The notes under the pieces are model-generated. The model did no database searches. It saw only the letters and a list, made by a program, of their open reading frames with translations, and was not told where the DNA came from. This document shows, piece after piece, positions 46,028-54,751 of a stretch of DNA of 64,000 bases. The translations under genes and the position numbers were made by a program. The stretch covers positions 248,001 through 312,000 of the forward strand of contig NZ_LLWQ01000193.1 of assembly GCF_001447385.1 (NCBI RefSeq), in the 5' to 3' direction. This DNA is from Paracoccus sp. MKU1. GTDB taxonomy: Bacteria; Pseudomonadota; Alphaproteobacteria; Rhodobacterales; Rhodobacteraceae. The stretch's first letter is position 1. Every line of letters starts with the position of its first letter.

Positions 46028-46737
46028 TGACCGAGCAGACCGCGGCCGAATTGACCGAGGACATCCGCGCCCGGCTGCTGGCGCAGCCCGAGCTGATCCT
46101 CTCCGACCGCGACCTGATGCGCGCGCTGATCGGCGCGCGCGAGGCCGAGGTGGGCGAGAACGTCATCGACATCCGCGGCCGCGCCATGCAGGCGCTGGAG
46201 GCGCGGCTGGACCGGCTCGAGGCGGCGCATGAATCGGTGATCTCGGCCGCCTATGACAACCAGTCGGGGATGAACACCATCCACCGCGCCGTGCTGTCGC
46301 TGCTGGAGCCGATGGATTTCGAGGAGTTCCTGGAAAACCTCGACATCGCCGTGGCGCCGATCCTGCGGGTCGAAACCCTGCGGCTGGTGATGGAATCGGG
46401 CGACGAGGTGCCCGAGCCGGAGAATGACGGCCCGCTGATGATCGCCCCCGCCGGCACCGTGGCCCGGCTGATCTCGGGCGGGCGGCGGATGCCGCGCGGC
46501 GACGACATCGTGCTGCGCCGTGTGGCGGGCGAAACCCTGGCCTTCCATGGCGAGGCTCGCGCCCCGATCCGTTCCGAGGCGCTGCTGCCCATCGACCTCG
46601 GCCCCGGCCGCTTCCCGGCGCTGCTGCTGATGGGCTCGGCCGATCTCGGGCGCTTCACCCCGGCCCAGGGCACGGATCTGCTGCGCTTCTTCGGCCAGGC
46701 GTTCCGGCTGGTGCTGATCTCCTGGCTCAGGAAATGA
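46027..46737 (+). CDS. DUF484 family protein
   Basis: The 236-residue cytoplasmic protein has an N-terminal helix-rich portion (AELTEDIRARLLAQPELILSD) and a GAF-like C-terminal domain ending FFGQAFRLVLISWL. DUF484 genes often precede xerC, as here, where the overlap is four bases. The function is not established; a link with the XerC recombinase or cell division is suggested only by conserved neighbourhood. Confidence 0.85.
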   Translation: MTEQTAAELTEDIRARLLAQPELILSDRDLMRALIGAREAEVGENVIDIRGRAMQALEARLDRLEAAHESVISAAYDNQSGMNTIHRAVLSLLEPMDFEEFLENLDIAVAPILRVETLRLVMESGDEVPEPENDGPLMIAPAGTVARLISGGRRMPRGDDIVLRRVAGETLAFHGEARAPIRSEALLPIDLGPGRFPALLLMGSADLGRFTPAQGTDLLRFFGQAFRLVLISWLRK

Positions 46738-47672
46738 CCGGCGGGGCCGAGCCATTGGCGCTGGCCCCGGCCATGGCCGACAATCTCGCGCGCTGGCTCG
46801 ACAGCGAGCGCGCGGCGCGCGACCGGTCCGACCACACGATCCGCGCCTATCAGGCCGACCTGCTGGCCTTTCTCTCCTTCCTGGGCGGCTATCACGGCAC
46901 GCCCGCCCTGCCCGCGACGCTGGCCGGGCTGACGCAGACCGACATGCGCGCCTTTGCCGCCGCCGAGCGCGGCCGCGGGCTTTCGGCCCGCTCGCTGGCC
47001 CGCAGGCTCTCGGCGACGCGCAGCTTCATCCGCTGGATGTCCGACCGGCACGGTTTCGACGCTTCGAAGGCGCTGGCCTCGCGCAGCCCGAAATACACCC
47101 GCTCGCTGCCCCGCCCGCTGGCGCCCGAACAGGCGCAGGAGGTGCTGGATATCGCCGGCAGCACCCATCCCGAGGCTTGGATCGCCGCCCGCGACGCGGC
47201 GGTGCTGACGCTGCTCTGGGGCTGCGGGCTGCGCATCTCCGAGGCGCTGGGGCTCGACGGCGCCGACTGGCCGCTGCGCGAGGCGCTGACCATCCGCGGC
47301 AAGGGCGGCAGGGAACGCCAGGTGCCGGTCCTGCCCATCGCGCGCGAGGCCATCGCCGATTATCTGCGGCTATGCCCCTACCCGCTGGAGGCCAAGGCAC
47401 CGCTGTTTCGCGGCGCCCGCGGCGGCCGGCTGAATCCGGCGCTGATCTCCGCCGCGATGCGCCAGGCGCGGCAGGTGCTGGGCCTGCCGCCGACCGCCAC
47501 CCCGCATGCGCTGCGCCATTCCTTCGCCACGCATCTCCTGGCGGCGGGGGGCGATCTGCGCACGATCCAGGAACTCCTGGGCCATGCCAGCCTGTCCACG
47601 ACCCAGGTCTATACCGGCGTGGACGACGCCCACCTGCTGGCCGTCTATCGCGCCGCCCATCCCCGCGCCTGA
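46734..47672 (+). CDS. xerC: Site-specific tyrosine recombinase XerC
   Basis: The 312-residue recombinase resolves chromosome dimers at dif together with XerD. The N-terminal SAM-like domain (SDHTIRAYQADLLAFLSFL) precedes a catalytic domain with the five required residues: Arg in GCGLRISEAL, Lys in IRGKGGRERQVP, His-x-x-Arg in HALRHSFATHLL, His in LGHASLSTTQ, and the nucleophile Tyr in TQVYTGVD. It overlaps DUF484. No mobile-element features surround it, and the DUF484-xerC order is that of a housekeeping gene. Confidence 0.94.
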   Translation: MTGGAEPLALAPAMADNLARWLDSERAARDRSDHTIRAYQADLLAFLSFLGGYHGTPALPATLAGLTQTDMRAFAAAERGRGLSARSLARRLSATRSFIRWMSDRHGFDASKALASRSPKYTRSLPRPLAPEQAQEVLDIAGSTHPEAWIAARDAAVLTLLWGCGLRISEALGLDGADWPLREALTIRGKGGRERQVPVLPIAREAIADYLRLCPYPLEAKAPLFRGARGGRLNPALISAAMRQARQVLGLPPTATPHALRHSFATHLLAAGGDLRTIQELLGHASLSTTQVYTGVDDAHLLAVYRAAHPRA

Positions 47673-47677
47673 GCACC

Positions 47678-47699
47678 TTCACCGTTTCCCAAATACTCA
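47678..47699 (-). repeat. Dispersed intergenic repeat, GAGTATTT type (copy 2)
   Basis: Twenty-two bases are identical to the copy at 2155-2176; the core reads GAGTATTTGGGAAACGGTGA on the minus strand. It begins six bases after the xerC stop, pointing back into xerC. Confidence 0.75.
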
Positions 47700-47816
47700 T
47701 GGCCGCCGGCGCCGGCGGCCAGCCTCCTCCGCGGCTCCTTCGTTGCCGAAATGCGCATCCGGCCGCACCATGCGCATCGGCTTTACATTTCCTGCGCGGC
47801 ATCCCAAAGGGGCGGC

Positions 47817-48575
47817 ATGTTCGAACTGTCCCTCGATCTCGTGCTCCTGCTGGCCGGCGCCGCCTTCGCGGCCGGCTTCGTCGATGCCATCGCCGGCGGG
47901 GGCGGGCTCATCACCGTGCCGGCGCTGCTGCTGGCCGGCCTGCCGCCCGCGCAGGCGCTGGCCACCAACAAGGTGCAGGGCGTCTTCGGCGCCGCCACGG
48001 CAGCGATCTCCTATGCCCGGAGCGGGCTGGTGGACCTGCGCGCGCAAATCGGCGCGGCGGCGGTGGCCTTTGCGGCCGGACTCTGCGGTGCGCTCCTGGT
48101 GACCTGGATCCCGGCGCAGGCGCTGCGCTACGGCCTGCCGCTGGTGCTGATCGGCATCGCCGTCTTCTTCGCGCTGAAGCCGGGGCTGGACGATACCGAC
48201 CGCATGCGCCGCATCGCCCCGGCCGCCTTCACCGCCACGGTCGTGCCCGTCGTCGCCTTCTATGACGGGCTGGTCGGGCCGGGCACCGGATCGTTCTTCA
48301 TGCTGGGCTTCGTCATGCTGGCGGGCTACGGCATCCTCAAGGCCACCGCGCATACGAAACTGCTGAACTTCGCCTCGAACCTGGGCGGGCTGGTCGCCTT
48401 CGCCGCGGTGGGCAAGCCGCTCTGGCTGGTCGGCGCCGTCATGGCCGTGGCGCAGATCGCCGGCGCCATGCTGGGCGCACGGCTGGCGATGCGGATCGGC
48501 GCAAGGGTCATCAAGCCGTTGCTGGTCGTGACCTCGTCCGCGCTGGCGCTGCGGCTGATCTGGCAATTGCTGTAG
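47817..48575 (+). CDS. TauE/SafE (TSUP) family membrane permease
   Basis: The 252-residue protein has about eight hydrophobic segments and two TSUP repeats, with the family motif GFVDAIAGGGGLITVPALL near the N-terminus and GPGTGSFFMLGFV in the second half. Family members move sulphite, sulphonates or other organic anions across the inner membrane; the substrate is unknown here. ATG 47817 follows AAGGGG. A hairpin plus a GGATATTTGGACA element follows the stop. Confidence 0.9.
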   Translation: MFELSLDLVLLLAGAAFAAGFVDAIAGGGGLITVPALLLAGLPPAQALATNKVQGVFGAATAAISYARSGLVDLRAQIGAAAVAFAAGLCGALLVTWIPAQALRYGLPLVLIGIAVFFALKPGLDDTDRMRRIAPAAFTATVVPVVAFYDGLVGPGTGSFFMLGFVMLAGYGILKATAHTKLLNFASNLGGLVAFAAVGKPLWLVGAVMAVAQIAGAMLGARLAMRIGARVIKPLLVVTSSALALRLIWQLL

Positions 48576-48578
48576 ACA

Positions 48579-48740
48579 TGGGGGCTTTGCGCCCCCACGC
48601 CCGCCGGGCAAGCCCGACGGGCTTCCCCCGCAGGATATTTGGACACGAAAGAAGCCCGGCAAAAGCCATGCGCGGCGCCTGGTTTCTTTCGTGTCCCAAT
48701 ATCCTGGGGGAGCGCGGAACGCGCGGGGGCAAAGCCCCCG
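48579..48740. repeat. Facing pair of hairpin + GGATATTTGGACA modules between convergent genes
   Basis: On the plus strand, after the TSUP stop: hairpin GGGGGC-loop-GCCCCC (48579-48597), then AGGATATTTGGACACGAAAG (within 48625-48654). On the minus strand, after the asparaginase-family stop: hairpin CGGGGGC-loop-GCCCCCG (48724-48740), then AGGATATTGGGACACGAAAG (within 48683-48710). The arms form an inverted repeat of nearly 30 bases. Each copy lies 3' of a gene, in that gene's direction. Confidence 0.8.
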
Positions 48741-48776
48741 ATCTTGCCGAGAGGGTACGATGCCACGGCAGGGGCA

Positions 48777-49763
48777 TCAGCTCGGAAAACCCTCGGCGCG
48801 GCGCAATTCGCCTGTCGCCAGGCCGCGCCAGTTGCGCAAGGTCCCGGTCAGGTATTTCTGCACCACCGGGTGGCCTTCCTCCAGCAAGCCCAGATGCAGC
48901 ATCAGCGCCGTGATCGCCGCCTCGGCGCCCCGGGTGCCGCCGTCCGAGATCTTCAGCGCAATGCCCAGCCCCCGCTCGGGAACGAGGCCGACAAAGACCG
49001 CCTCGGCCCCGGTCTTGACGGCGACGCGACCCCGCATCGCGCGCATCAGCTCGGTGCAGGCCCGCCCTTCGCCGGCGACCAGCTCGGGATGGGCCAGCAT
49101 CGCCTCGACCAGCCGCCGCTGCGCCTGGCCGCGCGCCCCGGCGCCCGGCTGGGCGAAGCCGGCCATGGCATGGGCCAGCCCCTCGACAGTGCAGGCGAAA
49201 TTCGGCGCCGAGCAGCCGTCGACGCCCCAGCCGGCGGCGGTCTCGCCGGTCACCTCCTCGAAGGCTCGGCGCACGGCGCGCTGCACCGGATGGTCGATCT
49301 CGACATATTCCGGCCCGGCATTCATGTGCCGCTTGAGCGTCAGGAATCCGGCATGCTTGCCCGAGCAGTTGTTGTGGATCTGGCAGGGGCTTTCGTCCGA
49401 GCAGATCAGCCGCTTGTGCTCGGCCGGATCCCTCGGCAGATGCGCGCCGCAGCGCAAGTCGCCATCCTCGAGCCCCAGCGCGGACAGCCAGGCCGCGACC
49501 CGCTCGGTATGGATGCGGGCGCCGTTATGGCTGGCGCAGGCCAGGGCCAGATGCTCGCTCGTCAGCCCCGCCGCATCGGCCGCGCCGCTTTCGACCAGCG
49601 GCAGTGCCTGGATCATCTTGCAGGACGAGCGCGGATAGATCACCGCGCCGGGATTGCCCCAGGCCTCGACGATGCCATTCGCATCCGCAATCACCACATG
49701 GCCCAGATGGCTGCTTTCGCGCATCCCGCCACGCCACAATTCGATAAGTCTGGCAGCGGTCAT
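48777..49763 (-). CDS. Asparaginase-II family protein
   Basis: The 328-residue protein belongs to the L-asparaginase II family of rhizobia and related bacteria, which is unrelated to the E. coli enzymes. Family blocks are VEAWGNPGAVIYPRSSCKMIQ-type (Ser-Ser-Cys-Lys), LALACASHNG, HNNCSGKHAGFL and GVDGCSAPNFA. It probably hydrolyses asparagine to aspartate and ammonia, but activity has been tested for few members. ATG 49763 is chosen as it fits the family start; no strong ribosome site is visible. It converges on the TSUP gene. Confidence 0.87.
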   Translation of the reverse strand: MTAARLIELWRGGMRESSHLGHVVIADANGIVEAWGNPGAVIYPRSSCKMIQALPLVESGAADAAGLTSEHLALACASHNGARIHTERVAAWLSALGLEDGDLRCGAHLPRDPAEHKRLICSDESPCQIHNNCSGKHAGFLTLKRHMNAGPEYVEIDHPVQRAVRRAFEEVTGETAAGWGVDGCSAPNFACTVEGLAHAMAGFAQPGAGARGQAQRRLVEAMLAHPELVAGEGRACTELMRAMRGRVAVKTGAEAVFVGLVPERGLGIALKISDGGTRGAEAAITALMLHLGLLEEGHPVVQKYLTGTLRNWRGLATGELRRAEGFPS

Positions 49764-49914
49764 GGCTGTTTTTCCTCTGACAATCGCGCGATTTTCCGCG
49801 AACGGGGGTTTTTCACGACTTCCTTTTCGCATTATCTTGCCGCCGGATGGTTGAAAACACCACCGTCATCGGCAACAAGCCGGATCGAACCGGACCATGG
49901 CAGGAGGCCAGAGC

Positions 49915-50442
49915 ATGTTGAAATTCGCGCCGCGCGCCGCAGCGGCAGCCGCCGCACTCGCGATCGCCGCGTCTTCGCCAGTCCTGGCCCAGGACTCGAC
50001 GAATGTAGTCGGGACCGAGGGCGACTGGACCGTCTTCTCGGCGAACAGTCCCAAGGAATGCTGGGCCGTCTCGGCCCCGAAATCCACCCAGAACCTGGAC
50101 ACCAGCGGCAAGCCCAAGGAGGTGACGCGCGGCGACATCCGGCTCTACGTCGCCTATCGGCCCGGCCAGTCGGGCGAGGTCTCGTTCTCGGGCGGCTATC
50201 CCTTCGCCCCGGATTCGGCGGTCGAGGTGAATATCGGCGGCCAGGTCTTCAAGCTGTTCACCGAGGGCGAAAGCGCCTGGACCGGCTCTCCGGCCGACGA
50301 CGCCAAGCTGGTCTCGGCCCTGCGCGCCGGGTCCTCGGCCATCGTCACCGGCCGTTCGGCGCGGGGCACGGTGACCAAGGACACCTTCAGCCTGTCGGGC
50401 ATCACCGCCGCGACCAACAAGGCGCAGGCGGCCTGCAAATAG
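49915..50442 (+). CDS. Invasion-associated locus B (IalB) family exported protein
   Basis: The 175-residue protein has a signal peptide ([24 protein letters not shown]). The mature part has [20 protein letters not shown] and a late cysteine near the C-terminus, matching the IalB-related family common in alphaproteobacteria. The name derives from Bartonella; in free-living members the role is unknown. ATG 49915 is preferred over 49897 because AGGAGG lies eight bases upstream. A clear terminator follows. Confidence 0.85.
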   Translation: MLKFAPRAAAAAAALAIAASSPVLAQDSTNVVGTEGDWTVFSANSPKECWAVSAPKSTQNLDTSGKPKEVTRGDIRLYVAYRPGQSGEVSFSGGYPFAPDSAVEVNIGGQVFKLFTEGESAWTGSPADDAKLVSALRAGSSAIVTGRSARGTVTKDTFSLSGITAATNKAQAACK

Positions 50443-50467
50443 GCCGCACCTGCCGGAACCGACATGG

Positions 50468-50495
50468 ACAGGGGCGCGAGCCCCTGTTTTCTTTT
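50468..50495 (+). terminator. Rho-independent terminator after the IalB-family gene
   Basis: ACAGGGGC, loop GCGA, GCCCCTGT followed by TTTCTTTT. It starts 26 bases after the stop. Confidence 0.9.
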
Positions 50496-50551
50496 GGGCC
50501 GCTTTGCCCTATATAGGCCCATTGCCTCCCTCGCCGCCCGGACCCGCAACC

Positions 50552-51748
50552 ATGAACGCCCCGTCGCCCGTCACGCCCGCCGCCCCGATCACCCAGGATC
50601 TGCTGACCATCCCGCGCAAACTGCCCGAGACAGCACGGCGGAACCTGGTCGGCCTGACCCGCGCGCAGCTGTACGAGGCGCTGATCGAGGCCGGCACGCC
50701 GGAACGGCAGGCCAAGATGCGCGTCGGCCAGATCTGGCAATGGGTCTATCACTGGGGCGTGCGCGATTTCGCGCAGATGACCAATCTGGCCAAGGACTAT
50801 CGCGCCCTGCTGGCCGAGAAGTTCGAGATCGCCCTGCCCGAGATCGTCACCCGCCAGATCAGCGCCGACGGCACCCGCAAATACCTGCTGCGCATCAGCG
50901 GCGGGCACGAGGTCGAGACCGTCTATATCCCCGAGGAAAACCGCGGCACGCTCTGCATCTCGTCCCAGGTCGGCTGCACGCTGACGTGCTCCTTCTGCCA
51001 CACCGGCACGCAGAAGCTGGTGCGCAACCTGACGGCGGGCGAGATCGTCGGCCAGGTCATGGTGGCGCGCGACGACCTGGGCGAATGGCCCAAGCCCGGC
51101 GCGCCCAAGGACGAGACGCGGCTGGTCTCGAACGTGGTGCTGATGGGCATGGGCGAGCCGCTCTACAATTTCGACAATGTCCGCGACGCGATGAAGGTGG
51201 TGATGGACGGCGAGGGCATCAGCCTGTCGCGCCGCCGCATCACGCTGTCGACCAGCGGCATCGTCCCCGAGATCGCCAAGACCGCCGAGGAGATCGGCTG
51301 CCTTCTGGCCGTCAGCTTCCACGCCACCACCGACGAAACCCGCGACAAGCTGGTGCCGGTGAACCGCAAGTGGAACATCGAGACGCTGCTCAATGCGCTG
51401 CGCGAATATCCGCGCCTGTCGAACTCGGAACGCATCACCTTCGAATATGTGATGCTGGACGGGGTGAACGACAGCGACGAGGACGCGCGGCGACTGGTCC
51501 GGCTGATCCGCGGCATCCCGGCCAAGGTGAACCTGATCCCCTTCAACGAATGGCCCGGCTCGCCCTATCGCCGTTCCAGCTGGGAGCGGATCGAGGCTTT
51601 TGCCGACATCGTCCACAAGGCCGGCTATGCCTCGCCCATCCGCACGCCCAGAGGCGAGGACATCATGGCCGCCTGCGGTCAGCTGAAATCCGCGACCGAA
51701 CGCGGCCGCAAGACTGCCGCCCAAATCGCCGCCGAGGCCCGCGCCTGA
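50552..51748 (+). CDS. rlmN: 23S rRNA/tRNA adenine-C2 methyltransferase RlmN
   Basis: The 398-residue radical SAM enzyme methylates C2 of A2503 in 23S rRNA and A37 in some tRNAs. The cluster motif is [11 protein letters not shown] (CxxxCxxC). [15 protein letters not shown] is the SAM region, and the C-terminal catalytic cysteine is in [10 protein letters not shown]. The start MNAPSPV is chosen over an upstream GTG/ATG frame that lacks a ribosome site. It is flanked downstream by a facing pair of repeats. Confidence 0.96.
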   Translation: MNAPSPVTPAAPITQDLLTIPRKLPETARRNLVGLTRAQLYEALIEAGTPERQAKMRVGQIWQWVYHWGVRDFAQMTNLAKDYRALLAEKFEIALPEIVTRQISADGTRKYLLRISGGHEVETVYIPEENRGTLCISSQVGCTLTCSFCHTGTQKLVRNLTAGEIVGQVMVARDDLGEWPKPGAPKDETRLVSNVVLMGMGEPLYNFDNVRDAMKVVMDGEGISLSRRRITLSTSGIVPEIAKTAEEIGCLLAVSFHATTDETRDKLVPVNRKWNIETLLNALREYPRLSNSERITFEYVMLDGVNDSDEDARRLVRLIRGIPAKVNLIPFNEWPGSPYRRSSWERIEAFADIVHKAGYASPIRTPRGEDIMAACGQLKSATERGRKTAAQIAAEARA

Positions 51749-51783
51749 ACGGGCAGCGGTAGAGACCAGCCGCACTGCCGCAT

Positions 51784-51876
51784 GAGTATTTTCAGAACGG
51801 TGAAAAGGGAAAGGCAGCCGAGCCTCCGCTTTGGTCGGGTCGCGCTCCTCGCTTTTCACCGTTTCACAAAATACTC
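51784..51876. repeat. Facing pair of GAGTATTT-type repeats after rlmN
   Basis: GAGTATTTTCAGAACGGTGA (from 51784, plus strand) and GAGTATTTTGTGAAACGGTG (from 51876, minus strand), each followed by AAAAG, form an inverted repeat with a loop of about 43 bases. A GGCAG/CTGCC hairpin precedes the first copy, just after the rlmN stop. They match the copies at 2153 and 47678. Confidence 0.75.
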
Positions 51877-51995
51877 CTGCAACAGCACCGAAGGTCGGGG
51901 CGCTGCGCCTTCACGAATCCGCCAGAATCCGTGGTGACCTTGCCCCGCGCGCCCCGCAGTCGTAGAAGCGTCGCGACCCGCGAAAGAGGTGCCGC

Positions 51996-53519
51996 ATGAG
52001 CCGTCCGAAACCCGTCGTCCTTTGCATCCTCGATGGCTGGGGCATTTCCTCGCGCCCCGAGCAGAGCGCGCCCGACCAGGCCAGGACGCCGAATTTCGAC
52101 CGGCTGATGCGTGATTGCCCGCATGGGACGCTGGTGACCTTCGGCCCGGATGTCGGCCTGCCCAAGGGCCAGATGGGCAATTCCGAGGTCGGGCACACCA
52201 ATATCGGCGCCGGCCGCGTGGTGGCCATGGACCTCGGCCAGATCGACCTCGCCATTGAGGATGGTAGCTTCTACGAGAACGCCGCGCTGGGTGAGCTCAT
52301 CCGCAAGCTCAAGGCCAGCGGCGGCACGGCGCATCTGATGGGCGTCGTCTCGGATGGCGGCGTACATGGCCATGTCCAGCATGTCATCGCCGCCGCGCGG
52401 GCGGTGGCCGACAAGGGCGTGCCGGTGGTGATCCATGCCATCACCGATGGCCGCGACGTGCCGCCGCAATCGGCCCTGGACTTCGTCACCAAGCTTCTGG
52501 GCGAACTGCCGGAGGCCGCGCGCATCGGCACCGTCATCGGCCGCTATTACGCCATGGACCGCGACAATCGCTGGGAGCGCGTCGCCCGCGCCTATGCCGC
52601 CATGATCCGCGCCGAGGGGCTGCCGGCCCCGGATGCGGTGCAGGCGGTGGCCGACGCCTATGAGCGCGGCGAGACCGACGAATTCATCCAGCCCGCCGTG
52701 ATCGAGGGCTATGCCGGCGCGAAGGACGGCGACGGCTTCTTCTGCCTCAATTTCCGCGCCGACCGCGCACGCGAGATCCTGGCCGCCATCGGCCAGCCGG
52801 ATTTCTCTGCCTTCGACACCGGCATGCGGCCGGAATGGGCGGCGCTGCTGGGCATGGTCGATTATTCGGCCAGCCATGACGAATACATGCAGGCCGCCTA
52901 TCCCAAGCGGCAGGTGGTCAACACGCTGGGCGCCTGGGTCGCCGCCAGGGGCCTGCGCCAGTTCCGCCTGGCCGAGACCGAGAAATACCCGCATGTCACC
53001 TTCTTCCTGAACGGCGGCAAGGAAACCCCTGAGCCGGGCGAGGACCGCTTCATGCCGGCCAGCCCCAAGGTCGCGACCTATGACCTGGCGCCGGAAATGG
53101 CCGCGCCCGAGGTCAGCGCCAAGCTGGTCGAGGCCATCGAGGCGGGCTACGACCTGATCGTGGTGAACTATGCCAACCCGGACATGGTCGGGCATACCGG
53201 CAGCCTGCCCGCCGCCATCCGCGCCTGCGAGGCGGTGGACAAGGGGCTGGGCATGATGCTGGAGGCGCTGGAAAAGGCCGGCGGCGCCGCGGTGGTCATC
53301 GCCGATCACGGCAATTGCGAGACCACCATCGATCCCGAGACCGGCGGGCCGCATACCGCCCACACCACCAACCCGGTGCCGGTGATCGTCTTCGGCGGGC
53401 CCGAGGGCGCGGAACTGCGCAACGGCCGGCTGGCCGATGTGGCGCCGACGGTGCTGGACCTGATGGGCCTGGACCTGCCGCCCGAAATGACCGGCACCTC
53501 GCTGATCGAGCGCGCATGA
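51996..53519 (+). CDS. gpmI: 2,3-bisphosphoglycerate-independent phosphoglycerate mutase
   Basis: The 507-residue enzyme interconverts 3- and 2-phosphoglycerate using two Mn ions. Asp in CILDGWG and the phosphorylated Ser in GQMGNSEVGHTNIGAGR form the first metal site and catalytic centre. HAITDGRDVPP, FNFRADRAREI-type (LNFRADRARE) and IADHGNCE-T-HTTNPVP are the later conserved blocks. Length is normal. ATG 51996 follows AAGAGG. It overlaps the EnvC-like gene by four bases. Confidence 0.96.
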   Translation: MSRPKPVVLCILDGWGISSRPEQSAPDQARTPNFDRLMRDCPHGTLVTFGPDVGLPKGQMGNSEVGHTNIGAGRVVAMDLGQIDLAIEDGSFYENAALGELIRKLKASGGTAHLMGVVSDGGVHGHVQHVIAAARAVADKGVPVVIHAITDGRDVPPQSALDFVTKLLGELPEAARIGTVIGRYYAMDRDNRWERVARAYAAMIRAEGLPAPDAVQAVADAYERGETDEFIQPAVIEGYAGAKDGDGFFCLNFRADRAREILAAIGQPDFSAFDTGMRPEWAALLGMVDYSASHDEYMQAAYPKRQVVNTLGAWVAARGLRQFRLAETEKYPHVTFFLNGGKETPEPGEDRFMPASPKVATYDLAPEMAAPEVSAKLVEAIEAGYDLIVVNYANPDMVGHTGSLPAAIRACEAVDKGLGMMLEALEKAGGAAVVIADHGNCETTIDPETGGPHTAHTTNPVPVIVFGGPEGAELRNGRLADVAPTVLDLMGLDLPPEMTGTSLIERA

Positions 53520-54751
53520 GACCCAGTCTGCTCCTGCCGATGCTGCTGGCCTTCGGCCTCGGCTCGATGGCTCCGGCCCAGCCGGCGACGCCCGCGCAGG
53601 ACGATTCGCAGCTGAGCCAGGCCGCGCAGGAGGCGGCCGCGGCCGCCGACATGCTGCGCGGCGCGGTGGGCCAGCTGGACGAGGCGCTGACCGAGGACGA
53701 TCAGGTCGCCTCGCTGACCCGGATGATCCGCGCCTATGAGCAGGGCATGGCGGCGCTGCGCGAGGGATTGCGCCGCGCCGGCATCCGCGAACAGGAGATC
53801 CGCGCCGAGTTCGACGCCCGGCGCGAACGTCTGGGCCGGGTGCTGGGGGTGATGACCTCGATGCAGAAATCGCCCGAGACCATGCTGCTGCTGCATCCCT
53901 CGGGGCCGGAATCCTCGGCCCGGGCGGGGATGATCCTGTCCTCGGTCGCGCCGGGGCTCGAGGCCGAGGCCCGCGACATGCAGCAGAAGCTGGAGGAGAT
54001 CCGCACCGTACGGGCGATCCAGCTGAGTGCGGCGAACACGCTGGCGCAGGGGCTGGACCAGGTGCAGGAGGCGCGGCGGCTGCTGGCCTCGGCCGTCACC
54101 GACCGCTCCAGCCTGCCGGTGCGTTTCGGCGAGGACCCCAGGGAGCTGACCGCGCTGGTGCAATCGGCCGATACGCTGGACGCCTTTGCCTCGGGCATCG
54201 TCGGCATGGAGCAGGATGTCGGCCCGCCCATGGCCGATTTCGAGGGCGCGCAGGGCAGTCTGGCGCTGCCGGTGCTGGGCCGGGTGCTGCGCCGCTATGA
54301 CGAACCCGACGCCGCGGGGGTGCGCAGGCCGGGAATGGTGATCGCCACCTCGCCCGCCGCGCTGGTGACGGTGCCTTGGCCTGCGACGATCCGCTATCGC
54401 GGCCCGCTGCTCGATTACGGCAATGTGATGATCGTTGAGCCCGCGCGGGGGTATCTGATGATATTTGCCGGGCTGGCCCAGGTCTTCGGCGAGACGGGCG
54501 ACGTGCTGGCCGCGGGCGAGCCGGTCGGGCTGATGGGCGGGCAGGAGCCGCCCGCGCAGGAGTTCGGCGCCGAATTCGTCGCCAATGCCGCCGCCGGAGG
54601 CGGCGCTGGACAGACCGAGACACTGTATGTTGAACTCCGCAAGGGCAAGGAAACACTGGACCCGGCAGAATGGTTCGTGATGAATCCCATTGTCGGAGAG
54701 GCCACGGACGGGACAGGCCGCAACGCAACCGGGCAGGACGGAACCGAATGA
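53516..54751 (+). CDS. EnvC-like murein hydrolase activator with degenerate LytM domain
   Basis: The 411-residue protein has an N-terminal signal (LLLPMLLAFGLGSMAPAQ), a long coiled-coil region (about 30-230), and a C-terminal LytM/M23 fold (RYRGPLLDYGNVMIVEPARG). The usual zinc ligands are missing: where active M23 peptidases have HxH (YAHL), this reads IFAGL. It is therefore likely to activate amidases at division rather than cut peptidoglycan, as EnvC does. It is coupled to gpmI and ctpA by overlaps. Confidence 0.87.
   Translation: MRPSLLLPMLLAFGLGSMAPAQPATPAQDDSQLSQAAQEAAAAADMLRGAVGQLDEALTEDDQVASLTRMIRAYEQGMAALREGLRRAGIREQEIRAEFDARRERLGRVLGVMTSMQKSPETMLLLHPSGPESSARAGMILSSVAPGLEAEARDMQQKLEEIRTVRAIQLSAANTLAQGLDQVQEARRLLASAVTDRSSLPVRFGEDPRELTALVQSADTLDAFASGIVGMEQDVGPPMADFEGAQGSLALPVLGRVLRRYDEPDAAGVRRPGMVIATSPAALVTVPWPATIRYRGPLLDYGNVMIVEPARGYLMIFAGLAQVFGETGDVLAAGEPVGLMGGQEPPAQEFGAEFVANAAAGGGAGQTETLYVELRKGKETLDPAEWFVMNPIVGEATDGTGRNATGQDGTE

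Noticed and set aside
46734-47672. Tyrosine recombinase as evidence of an integrated element
   Set aside because: It is XerC in the usual DUF484-xerC context, with no attachment repeats, tRNA or phage genes around it.
48625-48710. Insertion-sequence terminal inverted repeats
   Set aside because: Only 28 bases lie between the arms, there is no transposase, and single copies occur elsewhere after genes.
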